From: Pseudomonas sp. B33.4
Lineage (GTDB): Bacteria > Pseudomonadota > Gammaproteobacteria > Pseudomonadales > Pseudomonadaceae
Length of the DNA stretch: 64,000 nucleotides
Direction of reading: 5' to 3'
NCBI RefSeq assembly: GCF_034555375.1
Contig: NZ_CP140706.1
Coordinates: forward strand, 5,013,001 to 5,077,000
Shown here: one piece after another, positions 16,845-25,873 of the stretch
Layout: every line of letters begins with the position of its first letter
How positions within the stretch are numbered: position 1 is the first letter of the stretch
Notes under the pieces: model-generated
The model's database searches: none
Seen by the model: the letters and a program-made list of their open reading frames with translations, nothing else
What the model was told of the DNA's origin: nothing
Made by a program: the position numbers and the translations under genes

Positions 16845-18194
16845 TTAGAACGTAGACTGAATTTTCAGGCCAGCGACCAAAGCGTTGTCCACTTCATCCA
16901 CACCACCCGGGTGAGTGATGTACTGCAGGTTAGGGCGTACGGTCAGCCAGTTGGTGACGTGGAAGCCGTAGTTGATCTCGTAGTTGTATTCGGTTTCACG
17001 AATCGGCGAGAACACCGGGTTGTCGTAATCCGAAACACCGTTGGAAGCGTTCAGCAGCTCGGCGTTTTTCTTCACGTCGTCGTTGACGTGGATACGTGCC
17101 GCGCCGATACCGACGTCATCCTTCGGACGCGCGTCGAACGGGCCTTTGTAGACAAACATCACCGACTGGTAGTTGTCGATGAAGTTGGTGTCCTTGTCGT
17201 GGAACGTGGCGTTGGCCGCGATGTTCAGACCGCGAGTTGCATCACCGTTGTGGCTGGTGAGTTGCTGTTGCGCGACGAACCAGTAGCCGCTTTTGCTGTT
17301 GTGGGTTTTGTACGCGTCGCCAGTAGTCGCAGCGTCGAAACCGTTGACGTCTTCACGTACGTCGTCGGCATCCGCCGTGCTCTTGTAGTAACCGACGCGG
17401 TATTCGCCCGGCAGGCTGTTGACCTTCGGCGACCAGACCAGCTCGACTGGCAACACAGTACCTTTGGTGCCGCTGCCGCTGAGTTTGAAGCCGTTGCCGT
17501 GTTCCAGCTGCGACGGGTTCTGGTTATACGCACCGATCTGCGCGTAGAGCTCGTCGTTGATGTTGTACTTCACACGGATAGCGGCCTGGCTGACGGGCCA
17601 GTTGTACCAGATGTTGGTCGCCCAGTTACCCACTTGGGAACCGCAGAACGCCAGGTTCTGGAAGTCGCACGGGAAGGTGTTGAAGTCTTCGCCTTCACCG
17701 AAGTAACCGGCCTTGACGTCGAGTTTGTTGTCGAAGAACTGGTGCTGAATCCACAACTGGGTCAGACGCACCATGTGGCCACGGCCGTAGACTTCTTGCG
17801 AGGAGCTGAGGGTGCCGGCACGCGGATCGCCAACGCGGTCGTTGGAGATGTTGTAGCCATTACGGTTGGTCAGCTGGATCTTCGCCTGGGTGTTATCCCA
17901 GCCCCACAGCTTTTGCAGATCGAGAGCCACGCCCAGACCGAACTGATCGCTGTAGCGCCCAGTCTTGTCATCGTTGTAGCCGCCGTGCAGGTTGGCGCCC
18001 ATTTCCCCAACGTAGTCGGCCTTGATGTCGATACCCTGCTCGATCAGCTTGGTCCGCTCGCCACCCCAGTCACCGGTCATCCATTTCGAGTCGGAGCTGA
18101 AGGCATCCGCCGCCATGGCGTTACCGGCCAGCACCAATGCCGCCGCAGCTGACACTTGGCAGATCAACCGGGCATTGACGTGTTTCTTTTTCAT
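16845..18194 (-). CDS. oprB: Carbohydrate-selective porin OprB
   Basis: Outer-membrane channel for glucose and related sugars. The 449-residue precursor has a Sec signal (hydrophobic core AAAALVLAGNAMAADAF, cleavage after AMA near residue 29), then DSKWMTGDWGGERTKLIEQGID, the usual OprB N-terminus. The rest has alternating aromatic strands and ends in a terminal Phe (KIQSTF) as expected for BAM recognition. It lies downstream of gtsABCD in the order known for Pseudomonas. A REPIN-like repeat in the gtsD-oprB gap may set their relative mRNA levels (inference). The leader contains AATAACAATAAAG, an AAnAAnAA type motif before the ribosome site GAGG. Confidence 0.95.
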   Translation of the reverse strand: MKKKHVNARLICQVSAAAALVLAGNAMAADAFSSDSKWMTGDWGGERTKLIEQGIDIKADYVGEMGANLHGGYNDDKTGRYSDQFGLGVALDLQKLWGWDNTQAKIQLTNRNGYNISNDRVGDPRAGTLSSSQEVYGRGHMVRLTQLWIQHQFFDNKLDVKAGYFGEGEDFNTFPCDFQNLAFCGSQVGNWATNIWYNWPVSQAAIRVKYNINDELYAQIGAYNQNPSQLEHGNGFKLSGSGTKGTVLPVELVWSPKVNSLPGEYRVGYYKSTADADDVREDVNGFDAATTGDAYKTHNSKSGYWFVAQQQLTSHNGDATRGLNIAANATFHDKDTNFIDNYQSVMFVYKGPFDARPKDDVGIGAARIHVNDDVKKNAELLNASNGVSDYDNPVFSPIRETEYNYEINYGFHVTNWLTVRPNLQYITHPGGVDEVDNALVAGLKIQSTF

Positions 18195-18210
18195 CCCTAC
18201 ATCCTCGTCT

Positions 18211-18221
18211 TTATTGTTATT
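18211..18221 (-). promoter_or_regulatory. Candidate Hfq/Crc (CA) motif before oprB
   Basis: Minus-strand AATAACAATAA, overlapping AAnAAnAA matches, shortly upstream of GAGG and the oprB ATG. Its position fits catabolite repression at translation. Confidence 0.5.
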
Positions 18222-18304
18222 AACTGTTTTTATCTAACGCGGTTTACATAAATTGCGATGGATTACAGGCATTCCACCGCGTGCTCCTTTTGGAATCCAA
18301 TCCC

Positions 18305-18391
18305 TGTGGGAGCTGGCTTGCCAGCGATGGCATCGACTCTGTTCCACTGTGAACCGAGTTGCCTGCATCGCTGGCAAGCCAGCTCCCACAT
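18305..18391. repeat. Paired palindromic repeat (REPIN-like), family C
   Basis: TGTGGGAGCTGGCTTGCCAG CGATGGC ... GCATCGCTGGCAAGCCAGCT CCCACA. The second copy is at 38926-39014. This copy lies between gtsD and oprB, within the presumed uptake operon. Confidence 0.88.
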
Positions 18392-18415
18392 GACTGCATT
18401 CCAACCTTGATCTGT

Positions 18416-19576
18416 TTACCGGCCTTTGAATTGGGCGACGTTCGCAGACCGCGCATCGGTCTGTGGTTGACCGGCAGTGCCGAGGCGCTCGCCGGTGTTG
18501 GCATCGAACAACAACACTTTCGACGGATCGAATTGCAGCGTCAGGCTTTCGCCCACTTGCGGTGCCACGTCCGGCGCCAGACGGCAGCAGACTTTGGTTT
18601 CATTCAAATTGACGAACACCAAGGTGTCCGGACCGGTCGGCTCGGTGACCTGCACTTCGGCACGAATGCTTGGCAGACCATTGCCTTCGCCGTTCGACAG
18701 AACGATCTGCTCCGGGCGCAGACCGAGGATCACTTCGCGATCTTCAAGCCCGGCGTCCTGCATGCTCATCGGCAACTCGCAACGCGCCTGGCCGCTGTCG
18801 AGCAGCGCCAGCAGACGGCCGTCCTTGCGTTGCAGACGCAGCGGAATGAAGTTCATCGGCGGCGAACCGATGAAGCTCGCCACGAACAGGTTGGCCGGGT
18901 TGTTGTAGATGTCTTTCGGCGTACCGAATTGCTGAATGATGCCGTCCTTCATCACCGCCACTTTGTCGCCCAGGGTCATCGCTTCGATCTGGTCGTGGGT
19001 CACGTAGACCGTGGTGGTTTTCAGGCGCTGGTGCATCAGTTTCATTTCGGTGCGCATCTCGACGCGCAGCTTGGCGTCGAGGTTGGACAGCGGTTCGTCG
19101 AACAGATAGATCTTCGGTCGACGCGCCAGTGCACGGCCCATTGCCACACGCTGTTGCTGACCGCCGGAGAGCTGACCCGGCTTGCGATTGAGCAGGTGCT
19201 CGATCTGCAGCAACTTGGCCACGCGCGCGACTTCTTCGTCGATCGCCGCCTGAGGCATCTTGCGAATCTTCAGGCCGAACTCGATGTTCTCGCGCACGCT
19301 CATGGTCGGGTACAGCGCGTAGGACTGGAACACCATGGCGATGTCGCGATCCTTCGGGCTCATGCCGCTGACGTCCTGATCACCGATCATGATCGCGCCA
19401 CCAGTGATGGTTTCCAGGCCGGCGATGCAGTTCATCAACGTCGATTTGCCGCAGCCGGACGGGCCAACAAGGATCAGGAACTCACCGTCCTTGATCGACA
19501 GTTCGATGTTCTTCAGGGTGTCCGGCAGGCCGGCACCGTAGGTCTTGTTTACGTTGCGAAGTTCGAGCGTTGCCAT
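18416..19576 (-). CDS. gtsD: Glucose ABC transporter ATP-binding protein
   Basis: The 386-residue MalK/UgpC-type ATPase of the high-affinity glucose importer. Walker A GPSGCGKST (38-46), Q-loop Gln84, signature LSGGQ (136-140), Walker B YLFDEP and H-loop His194 are intact. A C-terminal regulatory region follows (GLRPEQI motif, TOBE-like). It begins 2 bases after the gtsC stop. Called gltK in older P. aeruginosa nomenclature. The operon context with a sugar-binding protein and two permeases fixes the role. Confidence 0.94.
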   Translation of the reverse strand: MATLELRNVNKTYGAGLPDTLKNIELSIKDGEFLILVGPSGCGKSTLMNCIAGLETITGGAIMIGDQDVSGMSPKDRDIAMVFQSYALYPTMSVRENIEFGLKIRKMPQAAIDEEVARVAKLLQIEHLLNRKPGQLSGGQQQRVAMGRALARRPKIYLFDEPLSNLDAKLRVEMRTEMKLMHQRLKTTTVYVTHDQIEAMTLGDKVAVMKDGIIQQFGTPKDIYNNPANLFVASFIGSPPMNFIPLRLQRKDGRLLALLDSGQARCELPMSMQDAGLEDREVILGLRPEQIVLSNGEGNGLPSIRAEVQVTEPTGPDTLVFVNLNETKVCCRLAPDVAPQVGESLTLQFDPSKVLLFDANTGERLGTAGQPQTDARSANVAQFKGR

Positions 19577-19578
19577 GA

Positions 19579-20424
19579 TTACCCCTTGACTGCGCCGGCC
19601 GTCAGCCCGCGCACGAAATACTTGCCTGCGACCACATAGACCAGCAGGGTCGGCAGGCCGGCGATCATCGCCGCTGCCATATCAACGTTGTATTCCTTGG
19701 CCCCAGTGCTGGTGTTGACCAGGTTGTTCAGCGCCACCGTGATCGGTTGCGAATCACCGCTGGAGAACACCACACCGAACAGGAAGTCGTTCCAGATCTG
19801 AGTGAACTGCCAGATCAGGCAGACCATGATGATCGGCGTCGACATCGGCAGAATGATCCGCCGGAAAATCGTGAAAAAACCTGCGCCGTCGAGGCGTGCG
19901 GCTTTCACCAGCGCATCCGGAATGCTCACGTAGTAGTTACGGAAGAACAGCGTGGTGAACGCCAGACCGTAAACCACGTGGATAAACACCAGGCCGGTGG
20001 TGGTGCTCGCCAGACCCATTTTGCCGAGGGTGAACGAGGCCGGCAGCAGCACGGTCTGGAACGGCAGGAAGCAGCCGAACAACAGCAGACCGAAGAACAA
20101 CTGCGAACCACGGAAACGCCAGAACGACAGCACATAACCGTTCAACGCACCGATGGCGGTGGAGATGATTACGGCCGGCACGGTGATCTTGATCGAGTTC
20201 CAGAAGTAACCGTCAACCGTGGCCCAGGCCTTGACCCAACCGATGCCGCTAACCACGGTCGGCCAACTCAGCAGGTTGCCGGTGCTGATGTCTTCCGGGG
20301 TCTTGAAGCTGGTGAGCAGCATGACCACCAGCGGCACCAGATACAGGAACACTGCGAAAATCAGCACCGCGTAGATCGCGACGCGACTCAGGCTGATAGC
20401 AGGTTTGGCAGCGAGACTAGTCAT
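19579..20424 (-). CDS. gtsC: Glucose ABC transporter permease
   Basis: A 281-residue MalG-like permease with about six membrane segments, from AIYAVLIFAVFLYLVPLVVMLL near residue 14 on. The EAA loop that docks the ATPase is visible as SIPDALVKAARLDGAGFFTIF in the last third. Its start overlaps the end of gtsB by 8 bases, so translation is coupled. It pairs with GtsB to form the inner-membrane channel for glucose delivered by GtsA. Confidence 0.93.
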   Translation of the reverse strand: MTSLAAKPAISLSRVAIYAVLIFAVFLYLVPLVVMLLTSFKTPEDISTGNLLSWPTVVSGIGWVKAWATVDGYFWNSIKITVPAVIISTAIGALNGYVLSFWRFRGSQLFFGLLLFGCFLPFQTVLLPASFTLGKMGLASTTTGLVFIHVVYGLAFTTLFFRNYYVSIPDALVKAARLDGAGFFTIFRRIILPMSTPIIMVCLIWQFTQIWNDFLFGVVFSSGDSQPITVALNNLVNTSTGAKEYNVDMAAAMIAGLPTLLVYVVAGKYFVRGLTAGAVKG

Positions 20425-21325
20425 TGCGCTTGGTCCTCAGCTCGGAATACAGGTAAGGCACGATGATCGCGAGGATCGCACCGAGCATCAGAATCGCACT
20501 GGCCGAGCCCATGCCCATCTGGCCGCGACTGAAGGTGAAGGAATACATGAACATCGCTGGCAGATCGGAGGAATAGCCCGGACCACCGGCGGTCATCGCC
20601 GCGACCAGGTCGAAGCTCTTGATCGCAATATGCGCCAGGATCATCACCGCGCTGAAGAACACCGGACGCAGGCTTGGCAGCACCACTTTCCAATAGATCG
20701 TCGGCATGCTCGCGCCATCGATCTGTGCAGCACGGATGATCGATTGATCCACGCCACGCAGGCCGGCCAAAAACATCGCCATGATGAAGCCCGAGGCTTG
20801 CCAGACAGCGGCGATCACCAGGCAGTAAACCACGCGATCCGGGTCGATCAGCCAGTCGAGACGGAAGCCTTCCCAGCCCCAGTCACGCAATAATTTGTCC
20901 AGGCCCATGCCCGGGTTGAGCAGCCATTTCCACGCGGTACCGGTGACGATCATCGAGAGTGCCATCGGGTACAGGTAAATGGTGCGGATAAAACCTTCGC
21001 GACGGATGCGCTGGTCGAGGAACACCGCCAGCAACACGCCGATCACCAAAGTGATGCCGATGAACATGCCGCCGAACACTGCGAGGTTTTTGCTCGCGAC
21101 CCACCAGCGGTCGTTGTCGAACAAACGCGCGTATTGCGCCAGACCGGCCCACTTGTAGTTGGGCAGGAACGTCGAGGTGGTGAACGACAGCACGAACGTC
21201 CACAGGATGTAGCCATAGAAGCCCACCAGCACGATGAACATGCTCGGCGCCAGCACCAGTTTGGGTAGCCAGCGCTGCAATGCATCGAACGGCGAGGCCT
21301 TGCTGAACACAGCAACAGAACTCAT
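20417..21325 (-). CDS. gtsB: Glucose ABC transporter permease
   Basis: A 302-residue MalF-like permease with a long N-terminal membrane segment (LAPSMFIVLVGFYGYILWTFV) and an EAA loop GVDQSIIRAAQIDGASMPTIYW. The frame runs on upstream, but the ATG at 21325 starts MSSVAVFSKASPFDALQRW, the normal N-terminus, with GGAT about 8 bases upstream (a weak site). A family E repeat of about 70 bases fills the gtsA-gtsB spacer and abuts this leader. Confidence 0.92.
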   Translation of the reverse strand: MSSVAVFSKASPFDALQRWLPKLVLAPSMFIVLVGFYGYILWTFVLSFTTSTFLPNYKWAGLAQYARLFDNDRWWVASKNLAVFGGMFIGITLVIGVLLAVFLDQRIRREGFIRTIYLYPMALSMIVTGTAWKWLLNPGMGLDKLLRDWGWEGFRLDWLIDPDRVVYCLVIAAVWQASGFIMAMFLAGLRGVDQSIIRAAQIDGASMPTIYWKVVLPSLRPVFFSAVMILAHIAIKSFDLVAAMTAGGPGYSSDLPAMFMYSFTFSRGQMGMGSASAILMLGAILAIIVPYLYSELRTKRND

Positions 21326-21351
21326 GGGGAAATCCATCAAAAAAAGAGAAG

Positions 21352-21420
21352 AGCAGCTGCAAGCCGCAAGCTGCAAGACCGATAGAGCTCAAGCTTGTAG
21401 CTTGCGGCTCGCAGCTTGCC
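21352..21420. repeat. Short-palindrome repeat, family E, inside the gts operon
   Basis: Direct and inverted copies of GCAAGCTGCAAG, AGCTTGTAGCTTGC and GGCTCGCAGCTTGC. Related sequence lies at 31501-31577 and 54308-54478. It forms the gtsA-gtsB spacer. Confidence 0.75.
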
Positions 21421-21428
21421 GTTACGGC

Positions 21429-22730
21429 TTATTTGGACGACTTGATCGCTGCGCCAAGTTTCTTGGCGGTGTCGGCCGGGTCGGCTTTCGGGTCGTTGAT
21501 GTAGTTGGTCACGACATCAAAGAACGCGCCTTGCACCGCCAGCGTGGTCGCCATGTTGTGCGCCATGCTTGGTTGCAGGCCGCCGGACTTGGCGTCCGCC
21601 AGGAAGTCCTTGGCAGCGGTTTGCGCGCAAGAGTCGAAGCCGAGCTTGTCCATGTTGTTCAACATGTCGTTGCGAACCGGGATCGAGCCTTTGTTGATGC
21701 TGAAGACTTTCTGGAAGTTTTCACCCAGCACGACTTTGGCGATGTCCTGCTGACCAGCCGCAGTGCCTGCGTCCTTCTGCTTGAACACGGCCAGCGAGTC
21801 GATGTTGTAGGTGAACGCCTTGTCGGTGCCCGGGAACGCTACGCACTCGTAGTCCTTGCCAGCGACTTTCTTGGCAGCGGTCCATTCGGACTTGGCCCAG
21901 TCACCCATGATCTGCATGCCGGCCTTGCCGTTGATGACTTTGGCCGCTTCCAGGTTCCAGTCCTGACCTTTGCCGTCGGCGTCCATGTAGGTCGCGACTT
22001 TTTTCAGCTCGGTCAGCGCCTTGACCATTTCCGGGCCGGTCAGCGCGGCGTTGTCCAGATCAACCAGGGCTTTCTTGTAACCGTCGACCCCCATGACCGA
22101 GAGCACCACGGCTTCGAACACGGTGCTGTCCTGCCAAGGCTGACCGCCGTGAGCCAGCGGGATGAAGCCCGCAGCCTTGAGCTTGTCGCCAGCGGCGTAG
22201 AATTCTTCGAGGGTGGTCGGGTTCTTGGTGATCCCGGCTTTCTTGAACACTTCCGGGTTGATCCACAACCAGTTCACGCGGTGAATGTTCACCGGTACGG
22301 CAACGTAATCACCGTCGTACTTCACGGTATCGGAGACTTTCTTGTCGAGCAGGCTGTCCCACTTTTCCGACTTGGCGACGTCTTTCAACACGTCGGTGTC
22401 GAGCAGACCGGTCGACGCCCATTCCTGGATGTCCGGGCCTTTGATCTGAGCAACGCCAGGTGGGTTGCCGGCAACGGCACGGCTTTTCAGCACGGTCATG
22501 GCAGTGGCACCGCCACCACCGGCGACAGCGCCATCTTTCCAGGTGAAACCGTCTTTTTCGACTTGCGCCTTGAGCACATCAACAGCGGCTTTTTCGCCAC
22601 CGGAGGTCCACCAGTGCACGACTTCGACCGAACCTTTGGATTCGGCAGCGGAAACACTGAGAGGCAGAATTGCGAGCGGGAACAGGGAGGCGACAGAAAT
22701 GACAGTAGCGAGGCGAGAAATCGCATTCAT
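21429..22730 (-). CDS. gtsA: Glucose ABC transporter periplasmic binding protein
   Basis: A 433-residue extracellular-solute-binding protein family 1 member. A Sec signal peptide is evident: [21 protein letters not shown], with cleavage near SAAES, around residue 28. The mature start, [15 protein letters not shown], is typical of sugar-binding lipoprotein-like receptors, but there is no lipobox. Binds glucose in the periplasm for GtsBC. The frame stays open upstream; the ATG at 22730 is chosen from the signal peptide and AAAGG about 10 bases before it. The leader holds AACAACAAGAAAGG, an excellent Hfq/Crc motif, and a promoter box shared with the epimerase gene upstream. Confidence 0.94.
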   Translation of the reverse strand: MNAISRLATVISVASLFPLAILPLSVSAAESKGSVEVVHWWTSGGEKAAVDVLKAQVEKDGFTWKDGAVAGGGGATAMTVLKSRAVAGNPPGVAQIKGPDIQEWASTGLLDTDVLKDVAKSEKWDSLLDKKVSDTVKYDGDYVAVPVNIHRVNWLWINPEVFKKAGITKNPTTLEEFYAAGDKLKAAGFIPLAHGGQPWQDSTVFEAVVLSVMGVDGYKKALVDLDNAALTGPEMVKALTELKKVATYMDADGKGQDWNLEAAKVINGKAGMQIMGDWAKSEWTAAKKVAGKDYECVAFPGTDKAFTYNIDSLAVFKQKDAGTAAGQQDIAKVVLGENFQKVFSINKGSIPVRNDMLNNMDKLGFDSCAQTAAKDFLADAKSGGLQPSMAHNMATTLAVQGAFFDVVTNYINDPKADPADTAKKLGAAIKSSK

Positions 22731-22746
22731 CTGAGATGTACCTTTC

Positions 22747-22754
22747 TTGTTGTT
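22747..22754 (-). promoter_or_regulatory. Hfq/Crc (CA) motif in the gtsA leader
   Basis: Minus-strand AACAACAA directly before AAAGG. This matches AAnAAnAA and is the same string found in the classic amiE Crc target (known). Predicts translational repression when preferred carbon sources are present. Confidence 0.65.
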
Positions 22755-22791
22755 ATGCATGCAAGTCTGGTGCTTGCGCTGCACAGGAGTT

Positions 22792-22843
22792 TAAACAGGA
22801 CGTTTCCCTTCGCAGGTAACGAAGGGACGCGCGAATGTCACCA
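22792..22843 (-). promoter_or_regulatory. gtsA promoter region with a shared split box (candidate GltR site)
   Basis: Plus-strand GTAACGAAGGG-N9-TGTCACCA at 22816-22843, and TAAACA at 22792-22797, 18 bases away. On the minus strand this reads TGGTGACA-N9-CCCTTCGTTAC then TGTTTA, which could be a -10. The same arrangement with equal spacing precedes the epimerase gene at 24145-24196. GltR binding is inferred from the neighbouring regulator gene. Confidence 0.5.
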
Positions 22844-22848
22844 CATGG

Positions 22849-24108
22849 TTACACAGGAATACGCTGGGACGGCTGTGCCAGCGCAGTCGCCATACTGGGT
22901 GACAAGGGTAGACGAGGGATCAGCACGGCTTGCCAGGCGTGATAAAGATCAGGTTTGCCCGGCCAGATATCGGCACTTGGGAGGTTTTGCGGGTTGAGTT
23001 CGTGGTGCCAGCTGCCGTCGCAACGGTCGATGAAATGTACCTCGCAGAATTCCCAGAACAGTCGGTACCACATCTCGTATTGCTCATCGCCGGTGCGTTT
23101 GAGCAACGCGCTGGCAGCGGCGCTGGCCTCGGCGTGCGTCCAGTGCAGGCGATGGCGCACCACAGCCTTGTTGTCCCAGTCGAGGGTGTAGACGATGCCG
23201 GGCAAACCATCGACGTTCCAGCCGTTGCGGCAGTTGTTCTCGAAAAGTTTCTGCGCGTCGGTCGCGAGCCAACCCGGCGTGAGCATGCCAGCCTGAACCC
23301 GCGCGGCTTCGAGGTGCAGCAACAGCCGCGCCCATTCGAAACCGTGGCCCGGTGTGGTGCCGTAAGGGCGGAAACCGTCAGCGGGATTGTCGTGGTTGTA
23401 TTCACGCAGCGGCTGCCAGTCGCGGTCGAAATGCTCGATGACCATGTAACCGTTGCCGGCGGCGTGACCGTGGATCACCCGCTCGACGATGCGTTGCGCG
23501 CGAATCAGCCAGCGCGGATCTTCGGTGACATCAGCCAGCGCGAGGAACGCTTCGGTCGCGTGCATGTTGCTGTTGGCGCCGCGATAGGCTTCTTCTTCGC
23601 TCCAGTCGCGATTGAAGAATTCGCGCATGGCGCCCTCTTCTTCGCTCCAGAAGTAGGTGTCGATGATGTCGATCGCATCATCCAGCAGCGCCTGGGCGCC
23701 GGGACGTTGTGCGACCACCGCAGAGCTGGCGGCGAGTGCGACAAAGGCATGCAGATAGGCGTTCTTGCCGGTGTTGTCGTCGCGGTGTTCGGCGACGGCA
23801 AACCAGCCACCGTGCAGGGCGTCACGCAACGGCCCGCGCAGGGCGGCAATGCCATGATCGACCAATTCGGCAAAACCCGGCAAACCCTGAATGTGGGCCA
23901 TGGCGAAGCTGTGGGTCATGCGCGCGGTGTTCATGGTTTCGGCTTGTGCGTTCGCTGGCAGACGGCCGCGTTCGTCGAGGTTGCCGAAGCCTTGCGGGAG
24001 TTTTGCTGCCTTGGCGAAATCCAGCAGGCGTAGGCCTTCGGCGGCGAGCCATTGCTGGTGGGCAGGGGCGTTCAGCCAACTGCTGAAGCCGGGTTGGAAG
24101 AGATCCAT
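22849..24108 (-). CDS. AGE-family (N-acylglucosamine 2-epimerase) sugar epimerase/isomerase
   Basis: A 419-residue (alpha/alpha)6-barrel type protein. AGE-family landmarks are seen: RMTHSFAMAHIQGLPG near residues 63-78, the conserved GGWFAV at about 100, EEEAYRGANSNMHATEAFLAL near 175, HGFEWARLLLHLEA around 255 and HWTHAEASAAASALL around 325, with the catalytic histidines in the first, third and last of these. Likely substrates are free mannose/fructose or glucose-type sugars (mannose isomerase activity is known in Pseudomonas AGE proteins), but the substrate cannot be fixed here. It lies between gtrS and gtsA and has a gtsA-like promoter box and AACAACAA leader, so it should be induced with glucose uptake. 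Confidence 0.85.
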   Translation of the reverse strand: MDLFQPGFSSWLNAPAHQQWLAAEGLRLLDFAKAAKLPQGFGNLDERGRLPANAQAETMNTARMTHSFAMAHIQGLPGFAELVDHGIAALRGPLRDALHGGWFAVAEHRDDNTGKNAYLHAFVALAASSAVVAQRPGAQALLDDAIDIIDTYFWSEEEGAMREFFNRDWSEEEAYRGANSNMHATEAFLALADVTEDPRWLIRAQRIVERVIHGHAAGNGYMVIEHFDRDWQPLREYNHDNPADGFRPYGTTPGHGFEWARLLLHLEAARVQAGMLTPGWLATDAQKLFENNCRNGWNVDGLPGIVYTLDWDNKAVVRHRLHWTHAEASAAASALLKRTGDEQYEMWYRLFWEFCEVHFIDRCDGSWHHELNPQNLPSADIWPGKPDLYHAWQAVLIPRLPLSPSMATALAQPSQRIPV

Positions 24109-24120
24109 GGGTGGCCTTTT

Positions 24121-24128
24121 TTGTTGTT
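24121..24128 (-). promoter_or_regulatory. Hfq/Crc (CA) motif in the epimerase leader
   Basis: Minus-strand AACAACAA followed by AAAAAAGG, then the ATG. Near-identical to the gtsA leader. Confidence 0.6.
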
Positions 24129-24144
24129 ATGACTGCGGGGAGTC

Positions 24145-24196
24145 TAAACAACGGGCCGGGGTGGGCTTGTAACGAAGGGGGCGGGGTTTGTCACCA
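24145..24196 (-). promoter_or_regulatory. Epimerase promoter with the gtsA-type split box
   Basis: GTAACGAAGGG-N9-TGTCACCA at 24169-24196 and TAAACA at 24145-24150 on the plus strand. The 9-base and 18-base spacings are the same as at gtsA. Points to one shared activator or repressor. Confidence 0.5.
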
Positions 24197-24214
24197 GTCC
24201 GTGACAAAGAGCGG

Positions 24215-24391
24215 CCCCTCACCCCAGCCCTCTCCCAGAGGTAGAGGGGGCCGATAGCAGGATGCTGAAGAGTTGCGCCGACCTGAAAGTGCTGTACCGA
24301 ATCCATAATCGACTCAATGCATCAGGTCGGCGGATAGCCAAATACGCCTCGGTCAGTCCCCTCTCCCCCCGGGAGAGGGCTAGGGTGAGGG
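24215..24391. repeat. Long intergenic inverted repeat, family D
   Basis: CCCCTCACCCCAGCCCTCTC start and GAGAGGGCTAGGGTGAGGG end; the core has CCATAATCGACTC and CAGGTCGGCGGA. It lies between gtrS and the epimerase promoter. Confidence 0.85.
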
Positions 24392-24403
24392 AAAGCTTTT
24401 GAT

Positions 24404-25873
24404 TCAATCCACCGAACGCGGCAATTGCAGGGTCACCCGCAACCCACCCTCACGCAGATTCTGCAACGTCACCTCCCCACCATGGCTGTGGGCAATATTG
24501 CGCGCGATGCCCAACCCAAGCCCATAGCCCTGCTGCTGCCCCGCCAATCTGAAGTGCGGCTCAAACACCTGCTCCAGCCGCTGCTCCGGCACACCCGGCC
24601 CCTCATCATCAACGTGCAAGACAAACGCGCTGTCATCGTCATCGATGTGCAGATGTGCGTTCTGCCCATACTTCAACGCATTGTCGATCAGATTGCCGAT
24701 GCAGCGTTTCAACGCCAGCGGCTTACCCGGATAGGCCGCCAGCGCGCGACCATGCTGCGTCACGCGACCGTTGCCATTCGGCGCCAGATAAGGCTCGACG
24801 AGACAGTCGAGCACATGATTGAGATCCACCGGTTCGATGTTCTCGTGGATGTCGGTGTCTTTCACGCATTGCAGCGCGCCTTTGACCAGCAGCTCCAGTT
24901 CATCCAGATCGCGGCCGAATTTGGCCTGCAGCTTCTCGTCTTCAAGCAATTCGACGCGCAAACGCAATCGGGTGATCGGCGTGCGCAAATCATGGGAGAT
25001 TGCGCTGAACAACTGGCTGCGTTCAGTCAGGTAACGGCTGATGCGCTCGCGCATGGTGTTGAACGCACGCCCCACTTCGACCACTTCGCTGCCACCGCCC
25101 TCGGCCACCGGCTCGACGTCAGCGCCCAGCGACAGATCCCGCGCAGAACGTGCCAGACGTTTGAGCGGCCGGCTTTGCCAGTGCACCAGCACGCCGATGA
25201 ACAGCAGCAGGAATCCGCTGGTGAGGACGATGAACCACACCTGTTGCGAGGGTAGTCCCTGTTCTTCAAGACTGGTGTACGGCTCGGGCAACAATGAGGC
25301 GATGTACAGCCATTCGCCCGGGGCCATTTGAATCTGCGTGACCAGCACGGGCGGATTCACCGGCTCCAGGGTCAGCGCGTAATGCGCCCACGAGCGCGGC
25401 AGCTCATCGAGTTTCAGCCCGGCGTTGAAGATCCGCAGGTCTTCGGGGCTGACAAAGGTCACCGAGATATCGGTGTCATGGCCCAACGTCTGCCGCAGCA
25501 CTTCGTCGACCGCTTTCATCACCGCCGCTTTACGCGGCGTGACCGGCAGCACGTCCATACCCAATGGTTTGTCGTTCAGGGTCACCACGAAGCGGGTACC
25601 ACCCATACTGCGCAATTGATCGAGCACCAACGGCCGATAAGCCACCGGCAACGAGCGGAAGTAACTGACGCTGGCAGTCATCGAATGGGCGAGGCTGCGG
25701 GCGCTGGTGACCAGACCTTCGAGCTGGGTTGCGCGCAGTTGCGAGACCCAGATCACGCTCGACAGCGTCTGTGCGAACAACACCGCCAACAGCGTCAGCA
25801 GCAACATGCGCCCGAGCAACGAGCGCGGAACCGGGACCTTGGCGGCGAGTTTACGCAGCGAATCAGTGACCAT
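24404..25873 (-). CDS. gtrS: Sensor histidine kinase GtrS
   Basis: Membrane sensor partner of GltR; in P. aeruginosa it senses 2-ketogluconate/6-phosphogluconate (known). The 489-residue product has TM1 near residues 20-44, a periplasmic sensor of about 165 residues, TM2 (WFIVLTSGFLLLFIGVLVHW) near 213-232, HAMP, then the H-box ISHDLRTPITRLR with phosphorylated His294, followed by N, G1 (DDEGPGVPE) and G2 (GYGLGLGIARNI) boxes. The frame opens 12 codons earlier; I prefer the ATG at 25873, giving an 11-base overlap with gltR. No strong Shine-Dalgarno is visible, which fits coupling. Confidence 0.92.
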   Translation of the reverse strand: MVTDSLRKLAAKVPVPRSLLGRMLLLTLLAVLFAQTLSSVIWVSQLRATQLEGLVTSARSLAHSMTASVSYFRSLPVAYRPLVLDQLRSMGGTRFVVTLNDKPLGMDVLPVTPRKAAVMKAVDEVLRQTLGHDTDISVTFVSPEDLRIFNAGLKLDELPRSWAHYALTLEPVNPPVLVTQIQMAPGEWLYIASLLPEPYTSLEEQGLPSQQVWFIVLTSGFLLLFIGVLVHWQSRPLKRLARSARDLSLGADVEPVAEGGGSEVVEVGRAFNTMRERISRYLTERSQLFSAISHDLRTPITRLRLRVELLEDEKLQAKFGRDLDELELLVKGALQCVKDTDIHENIEPVDLNHVLDCLVEPYLAPNGNGRVTQHGRALAAYPGKPLALKRCIGNLIDNALKYGQNAHLHIDDDDSAFVLHVDDEGPGVPEQRLEQVFEPHFRLAGQQQGYGLGLGIARNIAHSHGGEVTLQNLREGGLRVTLQLPRSVD

